Shown here in pieces: positions 23,759 through 33,341 of a stretch of 64,000 nt of DNA. Within the stretch, counting starts at the first letter, position 1. Each line of letters starts with the position of its first letter. The position numbers and the translations under genes were made by a program. The stretch comes from JAGGAG01 sp031402225 (GTDB lineage Bacteria > Gemmatimonadota > Gemmatimonadetes > Gemmatimonadales > GWC2-71-9): assembly GCA_031402225.1 (NCBI GenBank), contig JANNSD010000040.1, forward strand, positions 1 to 64,000, written 5' to 3'. Under the pieces are notes generated by a model. That model had not been told where the DNA came from and searched no databases. It worked only from the letters and a program-made list of their open reading frames with translations.

Positions 23759-24645
23759 CGACCGAAGAGCTTCTTCAGGAAGCCGCCCTTCTGGTCTTCG
23801 GTGGACCGCACGGCCGTGCAGAAGGTGGTCGCGAATTCGTCCACCGTCTTGGTACGCTGGGACAAGTCCCGCATCAGTCCCTGCATCACCGCGGCCTCGA
23901 CCGCCGGCGGAAACTTGAGCCCCTTGGCTGCCTGGCTCAGCGGAACAGGGTTCTGCGTCAGGAGCTGCTGGAACAGTTCCCTGGGGTTCTTGCCGTTAAA
24001 GGGGTGCTCGCCGGTCAGCAGGTAGTACGCGATGGTGGCCAGGCTGTAGACGTCGGCCTGCTCGTTGACCAGCGCGCCGCTCAGTGTCTCGGGGGCCACA
24101 TACTGCAGGGTTCCCACGAAGAACCCGGCGCGCGTGAGTCGCTCGTCGGGATTGCTCTCGGTGTCGCGTGCGATGCCGAAATCGAGCAGGGTGGCGCGCT
24201 GGGTGGCAGGATCGAACATGATGTTCGCCGGCTTGAGATCGCGGTGGATGATCCGGCCCTTGTGCGCGGCGGCGAGGGCTCCCCCGATCTGCTCGACAAT
24301 GGTGGCGACCACTGCCGGGGCCAGGGGGCCGGAGCGGGTCGCAAAGTTGGCGAGCGGCTCACCCTCGATCCACTCCAGGGCCAGGTAGTACAGGCCGTCG
24401 GACTGCCCGTAATCGTACGTCTTGACGATGTTTGGGTGGGTAACGCGCTTGCCGAACTCGGATTCGCTCAGGAAACGCTTCACCGCCACGGGGTCCTCGG
24501 CGAGGCGATGACGCAGTACCTTGACCGCGGTCGTGCCGCGCTCGGGATGCTCAGCCCGATAGACAAGCGCAGTGCCTCCCTCGCCCATCTGCCTGAGGAG
24601 GCGATAGCCGTTGATGGTGCGCCCCTGCAGGCTGTCGGTGGTCAT
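23755..24645 (-). CDS. Cytosolic Ser/Thr protein kinase
   Basis: 296 aa Hanks-type kinase without a transmembrane segment. All key motifs are present: MGEGGTALVYRAE glycine loop, TAVKVL lysine, HRDLKPANIM, LDFGIARD and APE (YVAPETLSG). After the kinase domain (to about 265) there is only a short basic tail ending GGFLKKLFGR, so it lacks the sensor modules of the large kinase at 16847. It is translationally coupled to pyrE, which suggests expression with nucleotide synthesis; substrates are unknown. Confidence 0.92.
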   Translation of the reverse strand: MTTDSLQGRTINGYRLLRQMGEGGTALVYRAEHPERGTTAVKVLRHRLAEDPVAVKRFLSESEFGKRVTHPNIVKTYDYGQSDGLYYLALEWIEGEPLANFATRSGPLAPAVVATIVEQIGGALAAAHKGRIIHRDLKPANIMFDPATQRATLLDFGIARDTESNPDERLTRAGFFVGTLQYVAPETLSGALVNEQADVYSLATIAYYLLTGEHPFNGKNPRELFQQLLTQNPVPLSQAAKGLKFPPAVEAAVMQGLMRDLSQRTKTVDEFATTFCTAVRSTEDQKGGFLKKLFGR

Positions 24646-24751
24646 GGACGGCGAAGCTAGCGCGCACTCGCCAAGCCAGCAAGCTTTCCGGGAGTTTCCG
24701 GCCGCGGTCCGGGGCCCGGATCAGGAGTCAGGCACCGCCCGGAGGAGTTGC

Positions 24752-26092
24752 ATGCGACGGATCAGAGCGCTGATGCCCGTGGTGTTGGTGAGTGTGCTCG
24801 CGGCCTGCGGGGGGTGGAAGCGCGTGGGCACGGAGGACGCGCCAGCCCCCGCCTCGGAGGGGCTGTCGGCGCTGCTCAACCAGCAGGCGCTGTTCCAGAA
24901 GCTGGGGCGCCTGTCAGCGGGGGATCCCCTTCCGTTCATCGGGTCCCTGGCCCAGGTGAAGGGTGCGGGCGACACCGTCCTCGTAGTCCTCGGGTTGTCC
25001 CTGGAGAACCGGGCGCTCTCGTTCCAGAAGGACGCCAACGATTTCGTCGCGCGATACCGGGTCGATGCCACATTCGTGCGCGCGACCAGTCGCCCGGTCA
25101 GCGGCGGACAGGAAGAGACGGTGCGGGTGGACACCTTCCAGGAGACCGGTCGCGCAGACGAGAGCGTGCTGTTCCAGAAGTTCTTCCGGCTGGTGCCCGA
25201 CACGTACCAGATGACGGTGACCGTTCGCGACCTGCAGGCGGGCACGAGCAACAAGGCCGAGCTCGCGCTGGTGGTACCGCCGCTCGGCACGGCGACCACT
25301 TCAGCGCCGATCCTGACGTATCAGGTCACGGGACGGGAGCGCCTGAATCAGTCGCTGCGCATCGTGCTGAATCCGCGCGGCGCGGTCGCGTTCGGCGGCG
25401 ACACGCTGCTGGCCTACCTCGAGGGATACGGCTATCCCGGTCCCACGGCGGTGCCCTTCGAGGTCCGTACGGCGACCGACAGCCTGGTGTACACCGACTC
25501 GCTCTACTTCCGCGGCGGCCTTCCGGTGGAGAGCCAGTTCATCAAGCTCCGTCCCGACAGCATGACACTGGGTGAGATGCGGCTGGTGGTCGGAAGGAAA
25601 CCTGACCAGAAGACCGTGTCCGCGGTGGTGTCATTCTCGGCGGCCTGGCTGGTGACCAACTTCGACGAGATGATCAGCATGCTGAAGTGGTTCGGTCACC
25701 AGCAGGACGTGGACCGTCTCAAGCAGGCGGAGCCCAGCCGGCGGCCCGCCGCGTGGCTCACCTTCTGGAAGGACACTGACCCGAACCCGGGCACGCCCGA
25801 GAACGAACTGCTCAACGCCTATTTCGGCCGGGTCGCGGTGGCCGCGCAGTTGTTCCAGGACGAGGGCATTGCCGGTTGGCGCACCGAGCGGGGCGAGGTC
25901 TACATCCGTCTGGGCGAACCCGATGAAATGTTTGACACCAACGGCCGGACCCAGGCTCGGGTGATCCGCTGGACCTACCTGGGTCTGCGACTGACCCTGT
26001 ACTTCCGGGACGATTCGGGATTCAACCGCTTCCGCCTGACCCCGGAATCCCGCTCGGAGTTCGAGCGCGTGGTGACACGGCTCGGACGTTGA
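24752..26092 (+). CDS. GWxTD domain-containing lipoprotein
   Basis: 446 aa. The frame is open from 24611, but the ATG at 24752 is preceded by GGAGGAG and starts a clean lipoprotein signal (RALMPVVLVSVLAAC, Cys about 17). The C-terminal third carries the GWxTD domain: LFQDEGIAGWRTERGEVYIRLGEPDEMFD, with GWRTERG as a variant of the name motif (Glu for Asp), then VIRWTYLGLRLTLYFRDDSG. Function of the domain is unknown; it is frequent in Gemmatimonadota, Bacteroidota and Acidobacteriota. The stop overlaps the polA ATG by 1 nt (TGATG). Confidence 0.85.
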   Translation: MRRIRALMPVVLVSVLAACGGWKRVGTEDAPAPASEGLSALLNQQALFQKLGRLSAGDPLPFIGSLAQVKGAGDTVLVVLGLSLENRALSFQKDANDFVARYRVDATFVRATSRPVSGGQEETVRVDTFQETGRADESVLFQKFFRLVPDTYQMTVTVRDLQAGTSNKAELALVVPPLGTATTSAPILTYQVTGRERLNQSLRIVLNPRGAVAFGGDTLLAYLEGYGYPGPTAVPFEVRTATDSLVYTDSLYFRGGLPVESQFIKLRPDSMTLGEMRLVVGRKPDQKTVSAVVSFSAAWLVTNFDEMISMLKWFGHQQDVDRLKQAEPSRRPAAWLTFWKDTDPNPGTPENELLNAYFGRVAVAAQLFQDEGIAGWRTERGEVYIRLGEPDEMFDTNGRTQARVIRWTYLGLRLTLYFRDDSGFNRFRLTPESRSEFERVVTRLGR

Positions 26093-28923
26093 TGGAGCCA
26101 CCGACACCGCGCCTCTTCCTGATCGACGGCTACGCGCTGATCTATCGCGCGTTCTTCGCGCTGATCTCGCGTCCGCTTCGCACGGCCCAGGGCGAAAACA
26201 CCTCCGCCGCGTGGGGCGTGGTCAACTTCCTGCTTCGCCTGCGGGAGAAGCACAAGCCCGAGTACCTCGCCTGGATCAACGACGCGGGCGACTCCTTTCG
26301 CACCGCGAAGTTCCCCGCGTACAAGTCCACCCGCCAGAAGCTGGACGCCGAACTGCAGGCCGACTTCGACCGCGCCTGCGAGCGCATTGACCAGCTGCTG
26401 CACGCGCTCGGCGTGCCGCTGGTCGAGGTGGCGGGCTACGAGGCCGATGATGTCATCGGGACGCTGGCCACGCGCGCGGCCGCCGCCGGCATGCAGGCGG
26501 TGATCGTCTCGGGCGACAAGGACTTCTACCAGCTCATCGGGCCGGGGGTGGTGCTCCTCAACCCGGGCCGTGGCGGGCCGGCGGCGGTCGAGGAACTCTG
26601 GGTGGACGAGTCCAACGCGAGCGAGCGGCTGGGCGTTCCGCCGGGGCAGGTGATCGACTTCCTGGCGCTCGTGGGTGACAGTTCCGACAACATTCCGGGA
26701 GTGAAGGGCATCGGCGAAAAGGGCGCGCAGAAGCTGCTGGCCGAGTACGGTACCCTCGACGCGATCCTGGCGAATGTGGAGAGGGTCGAGCCCAGGCGAG
26801 CCCGCGAGGCGCTCCTCGCGCATGCCGACAATGCCAGGCTCTCGCGCGAACTGGTGTCGATCCATCTGGATGTGCCGGTCAGCGTCGGGGTCCATGAACT
26901 CCTGCCACGGCCCGCCGACCAGGCGGCGCTGACGCAACTGCTCACTGAGCTCGAGTTCTTCTCGCTGGTGAAGAAGCTGGTGGACACGCCGGTGTCGGAC
27001 GTGGAGCCTGTGTCTGATCCGGCCTCCGCGGCTACATCTACCACGGCTGCTCCTTCACGTCCTCACGTCCTCACGTCCGGGCGTCTTCTCGACGCCGTTC
27101 CCGTCATCGACGACCCCGGCCTCCTGCCTGGCATCGTGGCGCGGCTGCGCGAGGCGCCGCTGGTGGCGCTCGACACCGAGACCAACTCGCGCTCCCCCCG
27201 CGGGGCCGAGTTGATCGGCCTGTCGCTGGCGGCGAGCCCCACCGAGGCATGGTATTTCCCCTTCGGGCATCGCCCACAGGGAGGGGAACTCGCCGCGCCG
27301 GCTCCAGTGCGGAACCTGCCGCCGCTGTCGGATCCCGCGTGCCTGCCGTTGGTGGCGCTGCTCACCGATCCGACCGTGCCGAAGGCGGGACATCACATCA
27401 AGTTCGACTGGCAGGTGCTGCGCAGTGCCGGCGTGGAGCTCGCGGGTGTCACCTGGGACTCCATGCTCGCCGGGTTCCTGCTCGACTCGGGCCGTCGGTC
27501 CTACGGCATCGACGTCCTGTCCCTGGAGTATCTCGGCCGGGCGATGCAGACCTATGTGGAGGTCGCTGGGCGCGGCAAGAGCGAGATGCCCTTTGCCGAA
27601 GTGCCGGTGGCCATGGCCGCGGCGTACTGCGGCAATGACAGTGCGACGGTGCTGGCGCTCCATGCCGCATTCGCGCCGGCGCTGGCGGGTACGCCGATGG
27701 GCGGCGTCCTCGACAATGTCGAGACGCCGCTCACCCCGGTGCTGGTGGACATGGAATGGGCGGGCGTGCAGATCGACCTTGCCCTCTTCAAGCGGCTCTC
27801 CAATGAGCTGGCGCGCGACCTCGAGCAGCTGCAGATCGACATTGCCAAGGTGGCTGGCGAGAGCCTGAACCTCAACTCGCCGCGCCAGCTCGCCGCCGTC
27901 TTGTTTGACAAGCACCAGCTGCCGGTGCTGAAGAAGACGAAGACGGGCCCCTCCACCGATGCCGACGTGCTGGAGCAGCTGGCGGACATGGGGCACGACC
28001 TGCCCCGGCTGATCCTGAGCTATCGGGAATTGCAGAAGCTCAAGTCCACGTATGTCGATACGCTGCCGCTCGAGGTGAATCCGCTTACAGGACGGATTCA
28101 CACCAGCTTCAACCAGACGGGGGCGGCGACCGGCCGGCTGTCGTCGTCCGATCCCAACCTGCAGAACATCCCGGTACGCTCCCCCCGGGGCGAGGCGATC
28201 CGGCGCGGGTTCGTGCCCGCCGAAGGAAACCGCTTCGTCGTGGCCGACTACAGCCAGATCGAGCTGCGCATCATGGCGCACCTCTCCGGCGACCCGCTGT
28301 TCATCGAGGCCTTCCTGCAGGGCGGCGACATTCACCGGCAGACGGCGGCGGTGGTTTTCGGCGTTCCGGTCGAGCAGGTGAACGCAGAGCAGCGCGCACG
28401 CGCCAAGACGATCAACTTTGCCACGATCTACGGACAGGGCCCGTTCGCGCTGAGCAAGCAGCTGGGCATCACCCAGGACGAGGCGAAGCAGTTCATCGCG
28501 CAGTACTTCGAGCGCTTCGCGGGCGTGCGGGCCTTCCTCGACCGGCAGGTGGAACTGGCCCGGGAGCAGGGCTACGTCGAGACGCTGCTGGGACGCCGGC
28601 GCTACATCCCTGAAGTGCGGGAGAAGAACTTCAACCTGCGCAGCTACGGTGAGCGCAACGCGCAGAACTCGCCGCTCCAGGGATCGGCCGCCGACCTCAT
28701 CAAGCTGGCGATGATCCGCATCCATGCGCGGCTCGCCGAGCGCCGGCTCACCAGCCGGATGCTCCTCCAGGTACACGATGAACTCGTGTTCGAGGTCCCG
28801 CCCGCCGAGGTGGACCTCATGGAAGGACTTGTGAAGCTGGAGATGGAATCGGTGATGCCGCTGCGGGTGCCGCTGGTGGCGGACGTGGGGGTGGGGGAGA
28901 ACTGGCTGGACGCGAAGAGCTAA
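26092..28923 (+). CDS. polA: DNA polymerase I
   Basis: 943 aa, three domains. The 5'-nuclease (1-290) has LFLIDGYALIYRAFFA, GYEADDVIGTLA and GDSSDNIPGVKGIGEKGA. The 3'-5' exonuclease (about 340-530) looks active: LVALDTETN (motif I Asp and Glu), KFDWQVL (II) and YCGNDSATV (III). The polymerase domain has DPNLQNIPVR, ADYSQIELRIMAHLSGD, TINFATIYGQGPFALS and QVHDELVFEVP. The linker around residues 321-329 is encoded by a tandem octamer array (27053-27076) otherwise seen only in gaps. I use the ATG at 26092, not the TTG just before it. Confidence 0.97.
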   Translation: MEPPTPRLFLIDGYALIYRAFFALISRPLRTAQGENTSAAWGVVNFLLRLREKHKPEYLAWINDAGDSFRTAKFPAYKSTRQKLDAELQADFDRACERIDQLLHALGVPLVEVAGYEADDVIGTLATRAAAAGMQAVIVSGDKDFYQLIGPGVVLLNPGRGGPAAVEELWVDESNASERLGVPPGQVIDFLALVGDSSDNIPGVKGIGEKGAQKLLAEYGTLDAILANVERVEPRRAREALLAHADNARLSRELVSIHLDVPVSVGVHELLPRPADQAALTQLLTELEFFSLVKKLVDTPVSDVEPVSDPASAATSTTAAPSRPHVLTSGRLLDAVPVIDDPGLLPGIVARLREAPLVALDTETNSRSPRGAELIGLSLAASPTEAWYFPFGHRPQGGELAAPAPVRNLPPLSDPACLPLVALLTDPTVPKAGHHIKFDWQVLRSAGVELAGVTWDSMLAGFLLDSGRRSYGIDVLSLEYLGRAMQTYVEVAGRGKSEMPFAEVPVAMAAAYCGNDSATVLALHAAFAPALAGTPMGGVLDNVETPLTPVLVDMEWAGVQIDLALFKRLSNELARDLEQLQIDIAKVAGESLNLNSPRQLAAVLFDKHQLPVLKKTKTGPSTDADVLEQLADMGHDLPRLILSYRELQKLKSTYVDTLPLEVNPLTGRIHTSFNQTGAATGRLSSSDPNLQNIPVRSPRGEAIRRGFVPAEGNRFVVADYSQIELRIMAHLSGDPLFIEAFLQGGDIHRQTAAVVFGVPVEQVNAEQRARAKTINFATIYGQGPFALSKQLGITQDEAKQFIAQYFERFAGVRAFLDRQVELAREQGYVETLLGRRRYIPEVREKNFNLRSYGERNAQNSPLQGSAADLIKLAMIRIHARLAERRLTSRMLLQVHDELVFEVPPAEVDLMEGLVKLEMESVMPLRVPLVADVGVGENWLDAKS
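27053..27076. repeat. Octamer array CYTCACGT x3 inside polA
   Basis: Three units in phase with the polA frame, encoding the linker SRPHVLTSG between the 5'-nuclease and the exonuclease domains. The unit is the reverse complement of the GACGTGAG octamer arrayed at 37184, 40227 and 40318. Total length 24 nt preserves the frame; one unit more or less would not. Confidence 0.9.
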
Positions 28924-28930
28924 CGGTCCA

Positions 28931-28965
28931 GAGTCCAGAGCCAGGGCGACCCTGGCTCTTGACTC
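28931..28965 (+). terminator. polA terminator-like hairpin
   Basis: GAGTC-c-AGAGCCAGGG (28931-28946), loop CGA, then CCCTGGCTCT-t-GACTC (28950-28965): a 15 bp stem with one internal mismatch, 8 nt after the polA stop. No T-run follows; the downstream arm merges into a heptamer array. Confidence 0.65.
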
Positions 28966-28988
28966 TCAACTCTCGACTCTCGACTCTT
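28961..28988. repeat. Heptamer array RACTCTY x4
   Basis: GACTCTC, AACTCTC, GACTCTC, GACTCTT in tandem, forming the 3' arm of the polA hairpin and extending beyond it. A fourth unit type, unlike GAGTCGT, GACGTGAG or GGRAGAC, but of the same 7 nt period. Confidence 0.8.
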
Positions 28989-29049
28989 CGATCAGGCGTC
29001 TTCGCTGGCCGGCGAACGACACCGCATCCTTCCCGTTCCAGAGCGATAC

Positions 29050-29547
29050 ATGGCGAACTTCACTGTCACCGATGCCGTCGGTACTACCCGGCTGTTCCCG
29101 GGCGTGGAGGCACTGCTGGACGCGCTCGAGCAGCACCTGCTCGGAGGCGAAGACTTCGTCTTCGATTCGGGGCGGGGAGCGTGGATCCGGCTCAAGGATC
29201 ATCCCGCGGTGCAGGAGGGGTGGCTGGCGCGGCAGCGCTTTCGTCCGCTGGACGACCGGACATCGCTGTCCGGTGCCACAGCGAACGCGCTCGATTTCCC
29301 CAATCTCGATGACGATGGCATCACGCCCAGGCACGGCGTATCGGTCGGCGACGACTTCGAACAGCGCCGGGCCGCCTGGCGAGCGATCCGCGACACCGCG
29401 CCCACGGCGGCAACACACTCCGATCCCTACCTGAGCGGCGAGCGGGTGCTGACGCGCGGCGCCGTGCTGGGAGCGGTCGGGCTGGTGGTGCTCATCTGCG
29501 GAGCGCTGGTCCTGATTGCCAGCGGCACGGCGGCGCTTACCCGATAG
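29050..29547 (+). CDS. Hypothetical tail-anchored membrane protein
   Basis: 165 aa, not recognised. Residues 1-130 are soluble and acidic, beginning FTVTDAVGTTRLFPGVEALLDALEQ, with a short GxGAWIRLKDHP strand segment. One C-terminal transmembrane helix (GAVLGAVGLVVLICGALVLIA, about 138-158) with a few trailing residues makes it a tail-anchored or single-pass protein. There is no signal peptide, so the soluble part should face the cytoplasm. Its 3' end overlaps the convergent permease gene by 11 nt. Confidence 0.65.
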   Translation: MANFTVTDAVGTTRLFPGVEALLDALEQHLLGGEDFVFDSGRGAWIRLKDHPAVQEGWLARQRFRPLDDRTSLSGATANALDFPNLDDDGITPRHGVSVGDDFEQRRAAWRAIRDTAPTAATHSDPYLSGERVLTRGAVLGAVGLVVLICGALVLIASGTAALTR

Positions 29548-30955
29548 GTCCCGCAGCGCGCCGGCGTGCGTTCCCGACCACCCAGGCAATCACCCCGCTG
29601 GCCACCAGCAGTGCGCTCAAGCCAACCACCTTGATCACGTAGCGCCGACCGTCCGCCTCACCGGGCGGCGGAACGCACGCGAGCAGGATCGCCGCGACCG
29701 ATGTGGCGAGGCCGGTCCAACCGAGGAGGATTGCCACGGGGCGGCCCCCAGGCGGGCGAACCACCTCGGGGCCCGCCGGTTCGCGCTGCAGCCGGATCAT
29801 GGCCGCAAACATCGCGATGTAGGGCAGGAAGAAGGCGACCACGCCGAGGCTCACGAGAATCTCGTAGGCCTGCTTCGGCGTCTCGCCTGCCTGGCCGAGA
29901 ATGGCGCAGACGGCTGCGACCGCGGCCTGGAGCAGGAGTGCCACGTGAGGTGTGCCGTAGGTCGGGTGCAGCTTGCCGAAGGCGCGGGGCAGGTAGTTGT
30001 CGATACCGGCGACGAACGGCAGTCGGGCCGGTGCGGCGAGCCAGACCCCCACGCCGCCCAGGGTGCTGAGCACGATGAGCAGGGCGGCGACCGGCGCCAG
30101 GCCCAGCAGGCCAATGCGCCGACCGGTGGCGGTGATGGCGTCCATGATGCCGGCCAGCCCGGTGATCTCGGCCTGCGGGAGGGCGAGCAGGATCGCCAGC
30201 GTGCCGAGAACATAGATCGCGACAATGCAGACACCGCCAAGCCACACCGCGCGCGGAATACTGCGCCGCGGCTCGACAATCTCCTCGCCCATGAACGAAC
30301 CAGCCTCGAGTCCGGTGAAGGCAAACGCGATCGTGGACCAGAAGACCATGTCGCGCAGGCCGGTGGACGGCAGGAGCGAGTGCGCGCTGATTGGTGTCGC
30401 GGACCCGAAGCGCGCCCAGGCAGCGAAGCCCATGCCGATCAGCAGGATCATGGGGACCCAGGTGGCAATGGCGCCCACGGTCGCGAGCCACTTGCCCACC
30501 TCGAGTCCGACGATGTTCATGGCGGCGGCGATGGCAAGGCCAAGCAAGGCCACGACGATGAAGTAGGTGCTGCTGTCCTGCAGGTGGGCGTAGCGATCAC
30601 CGAAAATGTAGAGCGCGGTGCTGGCGGCGAAGAACAGCAGTCCGGGCAGGTACGTGAGGTTGGAGCCCCAGTAGGTCCAACCGGTCATGAAGCCGGCAAA
30701 CTCACCGAAGGCGCGCTTGGTCCACACGTAGATGCCGCCTTCGGCGGGATAGCGGGACGAGAGTTCGATGACGGTGAAGGCGAGGGGCACGAAGAGGCAC
30801 AGTGCCGCGCCAACCCAGATGAGCAGCGCCGAGGGTCCGGCGGCGGCGGCGGTCGCCACCCAGCGCATGCCGAGGACTGCGGTGACGTAGAAAAAGACAA
30901 GATCCTTCACCCGCAGGACCCGACGCAGGGATGGCTTGTCCGGTGGGTGCGTCAT
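29537..30955 (-). CDS. APC-superfamily amino acid permease
   Basis: 472 aa, about 12 transmembrane segments. The first helix block (DLVFFYVTAVLGMRWVATAAAAGPSALLIW) and YPAEGGIYVWTKRAFGEFAGFMTGWTYW are the APC consensus around TM1 and TM2-3; FAFTGLEAGSFMGEEIVEPRRSIPRAV is the TM6 region. It imports or exchanges an unidentified amino acid or amine across the inner membrane. A GGGGAG ribosome site precedes the ATG at 30955, 10 nt after the stop of the MMPL transporter, so the two genes form an operon. Confidence 0.9.
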   Translation of the reverse strand: MTHPPDKPSLRRVLRVKDLVFFYVTAVLGMRWVATAAAAGPSALLIWVGAALCLFVPLAFTVIELSSRYPAEGGIYVWTKRAFGEFAGFMTGWTYWGSNLTYLPGLLFFAASTALYIFGDRYAHLQDSSTYFIVVALLGLAIAAAMNIVGLEVGKWLATVGAIATWVPMILLIGMGFAAWARFGSATPISAHSLLPSTGLRDMVFWSTIAFAFTGLEAGSFMGEEIVEPRRSIPRAVWLGGVCIVAIYVLGTLAILLALPQAEITGLAGIMDAITATGRRIGLLGLAPVAALLIVLSTLGGVGVWLAAPARLPFVAGIDNYLPRAFGKLHPTYGTPHVALLLQAAVAAVCAILGQAGETPKQAYEILVSLGVVAFFLPYIAMFAAMIRLQREPAGPEVVRPPGGRPVAILLGWTGLATSVAAILLACVPPPGEADGRRYVIKVVGLSALLVASGVIAWVVGNARRRAAGPIG

Positions 30956-30965
30956 CGACTCTCCC

Positions 30966-33254
30966 CTACGGAATGTGGTGCTCTCCCGATTGCATCGGCT
31001 TGGGGCGCGCCGGCTGCCGCGGATCGACCCCGGGCCACCAGTTCCATCGTCCCATCAACTGCATCACCGCCGGCACCAGCACCATCCGGATCACCGTGGC
31101 ATCGAGCAGCACGGCCACGGCAAGGCCAAAGCCGAGCAGCTGCATCGCGAGCACGTGCGCAAAGGCGAAGACGCCGAACACCAGGAGCATGATGAGCGCC
31201 GCCGAGGTGATGACGGATGCGGTGGCGCTGACTCCTTCCATCGTCGCGTCATCATTCCGGCCCGTGCGATCGAACGCTTCCTTGATGCGGCTGAGGAGAA
31301 AAACCTCGTAGTCCATGCTGAGGCCGAACACGACGGCGAAGACGAGCACCGGAATCACGACGAAAATCGCGTCGGTGGCGCCATCCAGTCCCAGCAACCG
31401 GATGCCAAAGCCCTTCTGGAAGACGAGCACCACGAGGCCGAAGGTGCCCGCCACGGACAGGGTGTTGAGCAGGATCGCCTTGAGGGGAATGAGCACCGAC
31501 TTGAAGGCGATGGCGAGCATGATGCCCGTGGCCCCGAGGATGAGGGCCACCAGCAGCGGGAACCGGGAGAGGAGGTCGTCCTGCAGGTCCACGTTGGTCG
31601 CGAGGAAGCCGCCGACGAGGATCTTCGCACCCGCGAGCTGTTTTGGCGGATGGGCAGCGAGGGCGCGGGCGCGGCTGACGAGGCCCATGCCGGTGAGCAG
31701 CGACGTGGTATCCGACGGGAAGACGTCGAGCAGGGTGATGCGGGCGTCCGTCCCGAGGTAGGTGTCGAGCACGCGATACTGCGCGCGGGCCGAGTCGAGG
31801 TTGCTGTACAGCAGGGAGTACTTGAGGATGGAGTTGCCCGCCGACAGGTCGACGATGCTCACCACATCGCCCACGCGCGGATCGGCGCGCAGCGAATCGG
31901 AGAGGCTCTTGAGCCCCCTCAGGTAGATCGCCTGCGTCACCGACTTTCCCTCGGGAATCTCGACCATCACCCGCACCGGCACGACATAGCCCATGGCGCC
32001 GAGCGTCTGCAGCACGTTGGCGCCGGCGCCCGATTCGGTATGGGAGGGCCACCAGTGGCGCGCCGGTACGCCCACCCGGAGCCAGAGTGCGGGCAGGCTC
32101 AGGATGCCGATGAAGAGCCCGCCGAGGGTCAGGGCGCGCCAGGGGTGCCGGTGCAGGGTGCGGGCCCATTTCTCCCAGAGCTGCGGGGAGTGGTACCAGG
32201 CGAGCTTGCGGGCGAGCCAGCGAGGGCGGTCAATGTTGCGCCCGAGGACGGCGAGCAGGGCCGGCAGCAGGGTGACCGATAGCAGTACTGCGGTGGCGAC
32301 CACGATGAGCCCGCCGATGCCGACGCTCCGGGTTTCCACCAGGGGCGTGAAGATCAGTGCGCCGAAGCCGACCACCACCGTCAGGCCCGAGGTAATCACC
32401 GCGCCGCCCGCCGTAAGGATCGTGTTCACCGCAGCATCGCGGCGCGAGGAGCCGCGGCTCATCTCCTCTCGGAAGCGGGTGACGATGAGGAGCGAGTAGT
32501 CGATGCCCACGCCGAGCCCGATCATCGTGGCGATGGACAGGACGAAGATCGACATCGGCGTGACCCGTGTCAGCAGGCCGATGATCGTCAGCGACACCGA
32601 AATCGTGAGCGAACCGATGAGCAGGGGGAGCGCGGCCGCAATGAGGGCACCGAATGCCAGGACCAGGATGACGAGCGTGAGCGGAAGCAGCTGCAGCTCG
32701 CCGCGACGGGTCTCGCGCGTGCTCAGCGTGCGCGTATCCACGTCCAGGGCTGATCGGCCGGTCAGCAGGGTGCGGTACTGCTCCCGGTCGGCGAATTGGC
32801 GCAATATCAGCTGTACCGTGTCGCGGATGACCGGCACCATCATGGCGGAGGTGTCGCCGGACGTGGTGCGCAGCGCGATTACCAGCGCGGTGGTCCGGTG
32901 GTCGGGGCTGATGAACGGGCGGCCCGGCGCGTCACGCCAGGTCACGACCTCGCGGATGCCCGGCTGGCGGCGCAGGGACGCGACCAGGCTGTCGAACACG
33001 GCGCCGGAGCGACCCGAATCGACGGACGCGGGCGCCTGCAGCGTCAGCGCGAAGCTCTCGCCCACCGGCGCCGCAAAGCGGGTCCGGATCAGGGCGCTGA
33101 CTTCGTCGGCCTCGGTGACCTTGAAGGATCCGCCGCGCGCGCTGAGCAGTTCAGGCGTGCCGGGAGCGCGGAGCGTTGCAAAGGCGCCCAGGATCGTCCA
33201 CAGGATGATGACAATCCAGCGGCGGCGAATCAGCGCGCGCGCGAGAGGGAGCAT
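30966..33254 (-). CDS. MMPL/RND family transporter
   Basis: 762 aa with about 12 transmembrane segments in two similar halves, the RND architecture of MMPL and hopanoid or lipid exporters. Each half carries the family's Asp-containing motif: GLGVGIDYSLLIVTRFREEM in the first and VFGLSMDYEVFLLSRIKEAF in the second. Two large extracytoplasmic loops follow TM1 (about 45-185) and TM7. The longest frame adds 20 polar residues; the ATG at 33254 (MLPLARALIRRRWIVIILW) starts with the first membrane helix and is preferred. Cargo is likely a lipid or hydrophobic compound (family inference). Confidence 0.9.
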   Translation of the reverse strand: MLPLARALIRRRWIVIILWTILGAFATLRAPGTPELLSARGGSFKVTEADEVSALIRTRFAAPVGESFALTLQAPASVDSGRSGAVFDSLVASLRRQPGIREVVTWRDAPGRPFISPDHRTTALVIALRTTSGDTSAMMVPVIRDTVQLILRQFADREQYRTLLTGRSALDVDTRTLSTRETRRGELQLLPLTLVILVLAFGALIAAALPLLIGSLTISVSLTIIGLLTRVTPMSIFVLSIATMIGLGVGIDYSLLIVTRFREEMSRGSSRRDAAVNTILTAGGAVITSGLTVVVGFGALIFTPLVETRSVGIGGLIVVATAVLLSVTLLPALLAVLGRNIDRPRWLARKLAWYHSPQLWEKWARTLHRHPWRALTLGGLFIGILSLPALWLRVGVPARHWWPSHTESGAGANVLQTLGAMGYVVPVRVMVEIPEGKSVTQAIYLRGLKSLSDSLRADPRVGDVVSIVDLSAGNSILKYSLLYSNLDSARAQYRVLDTYLGTDARITLLDVFPSDTTSLLTGMGLVSRARALAAHPPKQLAGAKILVGGFLATNVDLQDDLLSRFPLLVALILGATGIMLAIAFKSVLIPLKAILLNTLSVAGTFGLVVLVFQKGFGIRLLGLDGATDAIFVVIPVLVFAVVFGLSMDYEVFLLSRIKEAFDRTGRNDDATMEGVSATASVITSAALIMLLVFGVFAFAHVLAMQLLGFGLAVAVLLDATVIRMVLVPAVMQLMGRWNWWPGVDPRQPARPKPMQSGEHHIP

Positions 33255-33341
33255 GGGTGGCTCAATCCTAGACGGTGCGAATCCTTGACGCCAGCGCCGG
33301 GTGCTGCCAATCACGGTGGGTCCCGGGCATATTCACCGGCC

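Noticed and set aside
29516..31192. Large plus-strand frame opposite the permease
   Set aside because: Antisense to a clear 12-helix APC permease; its product is low-complexity and hydrophilic.
32796..33341. N-terminal extension of the matrixin gene by 182 residues
   Set aside because: It runs antisense through the MMPL transporter; the ATG at 33342 starts a proper signal sequence.
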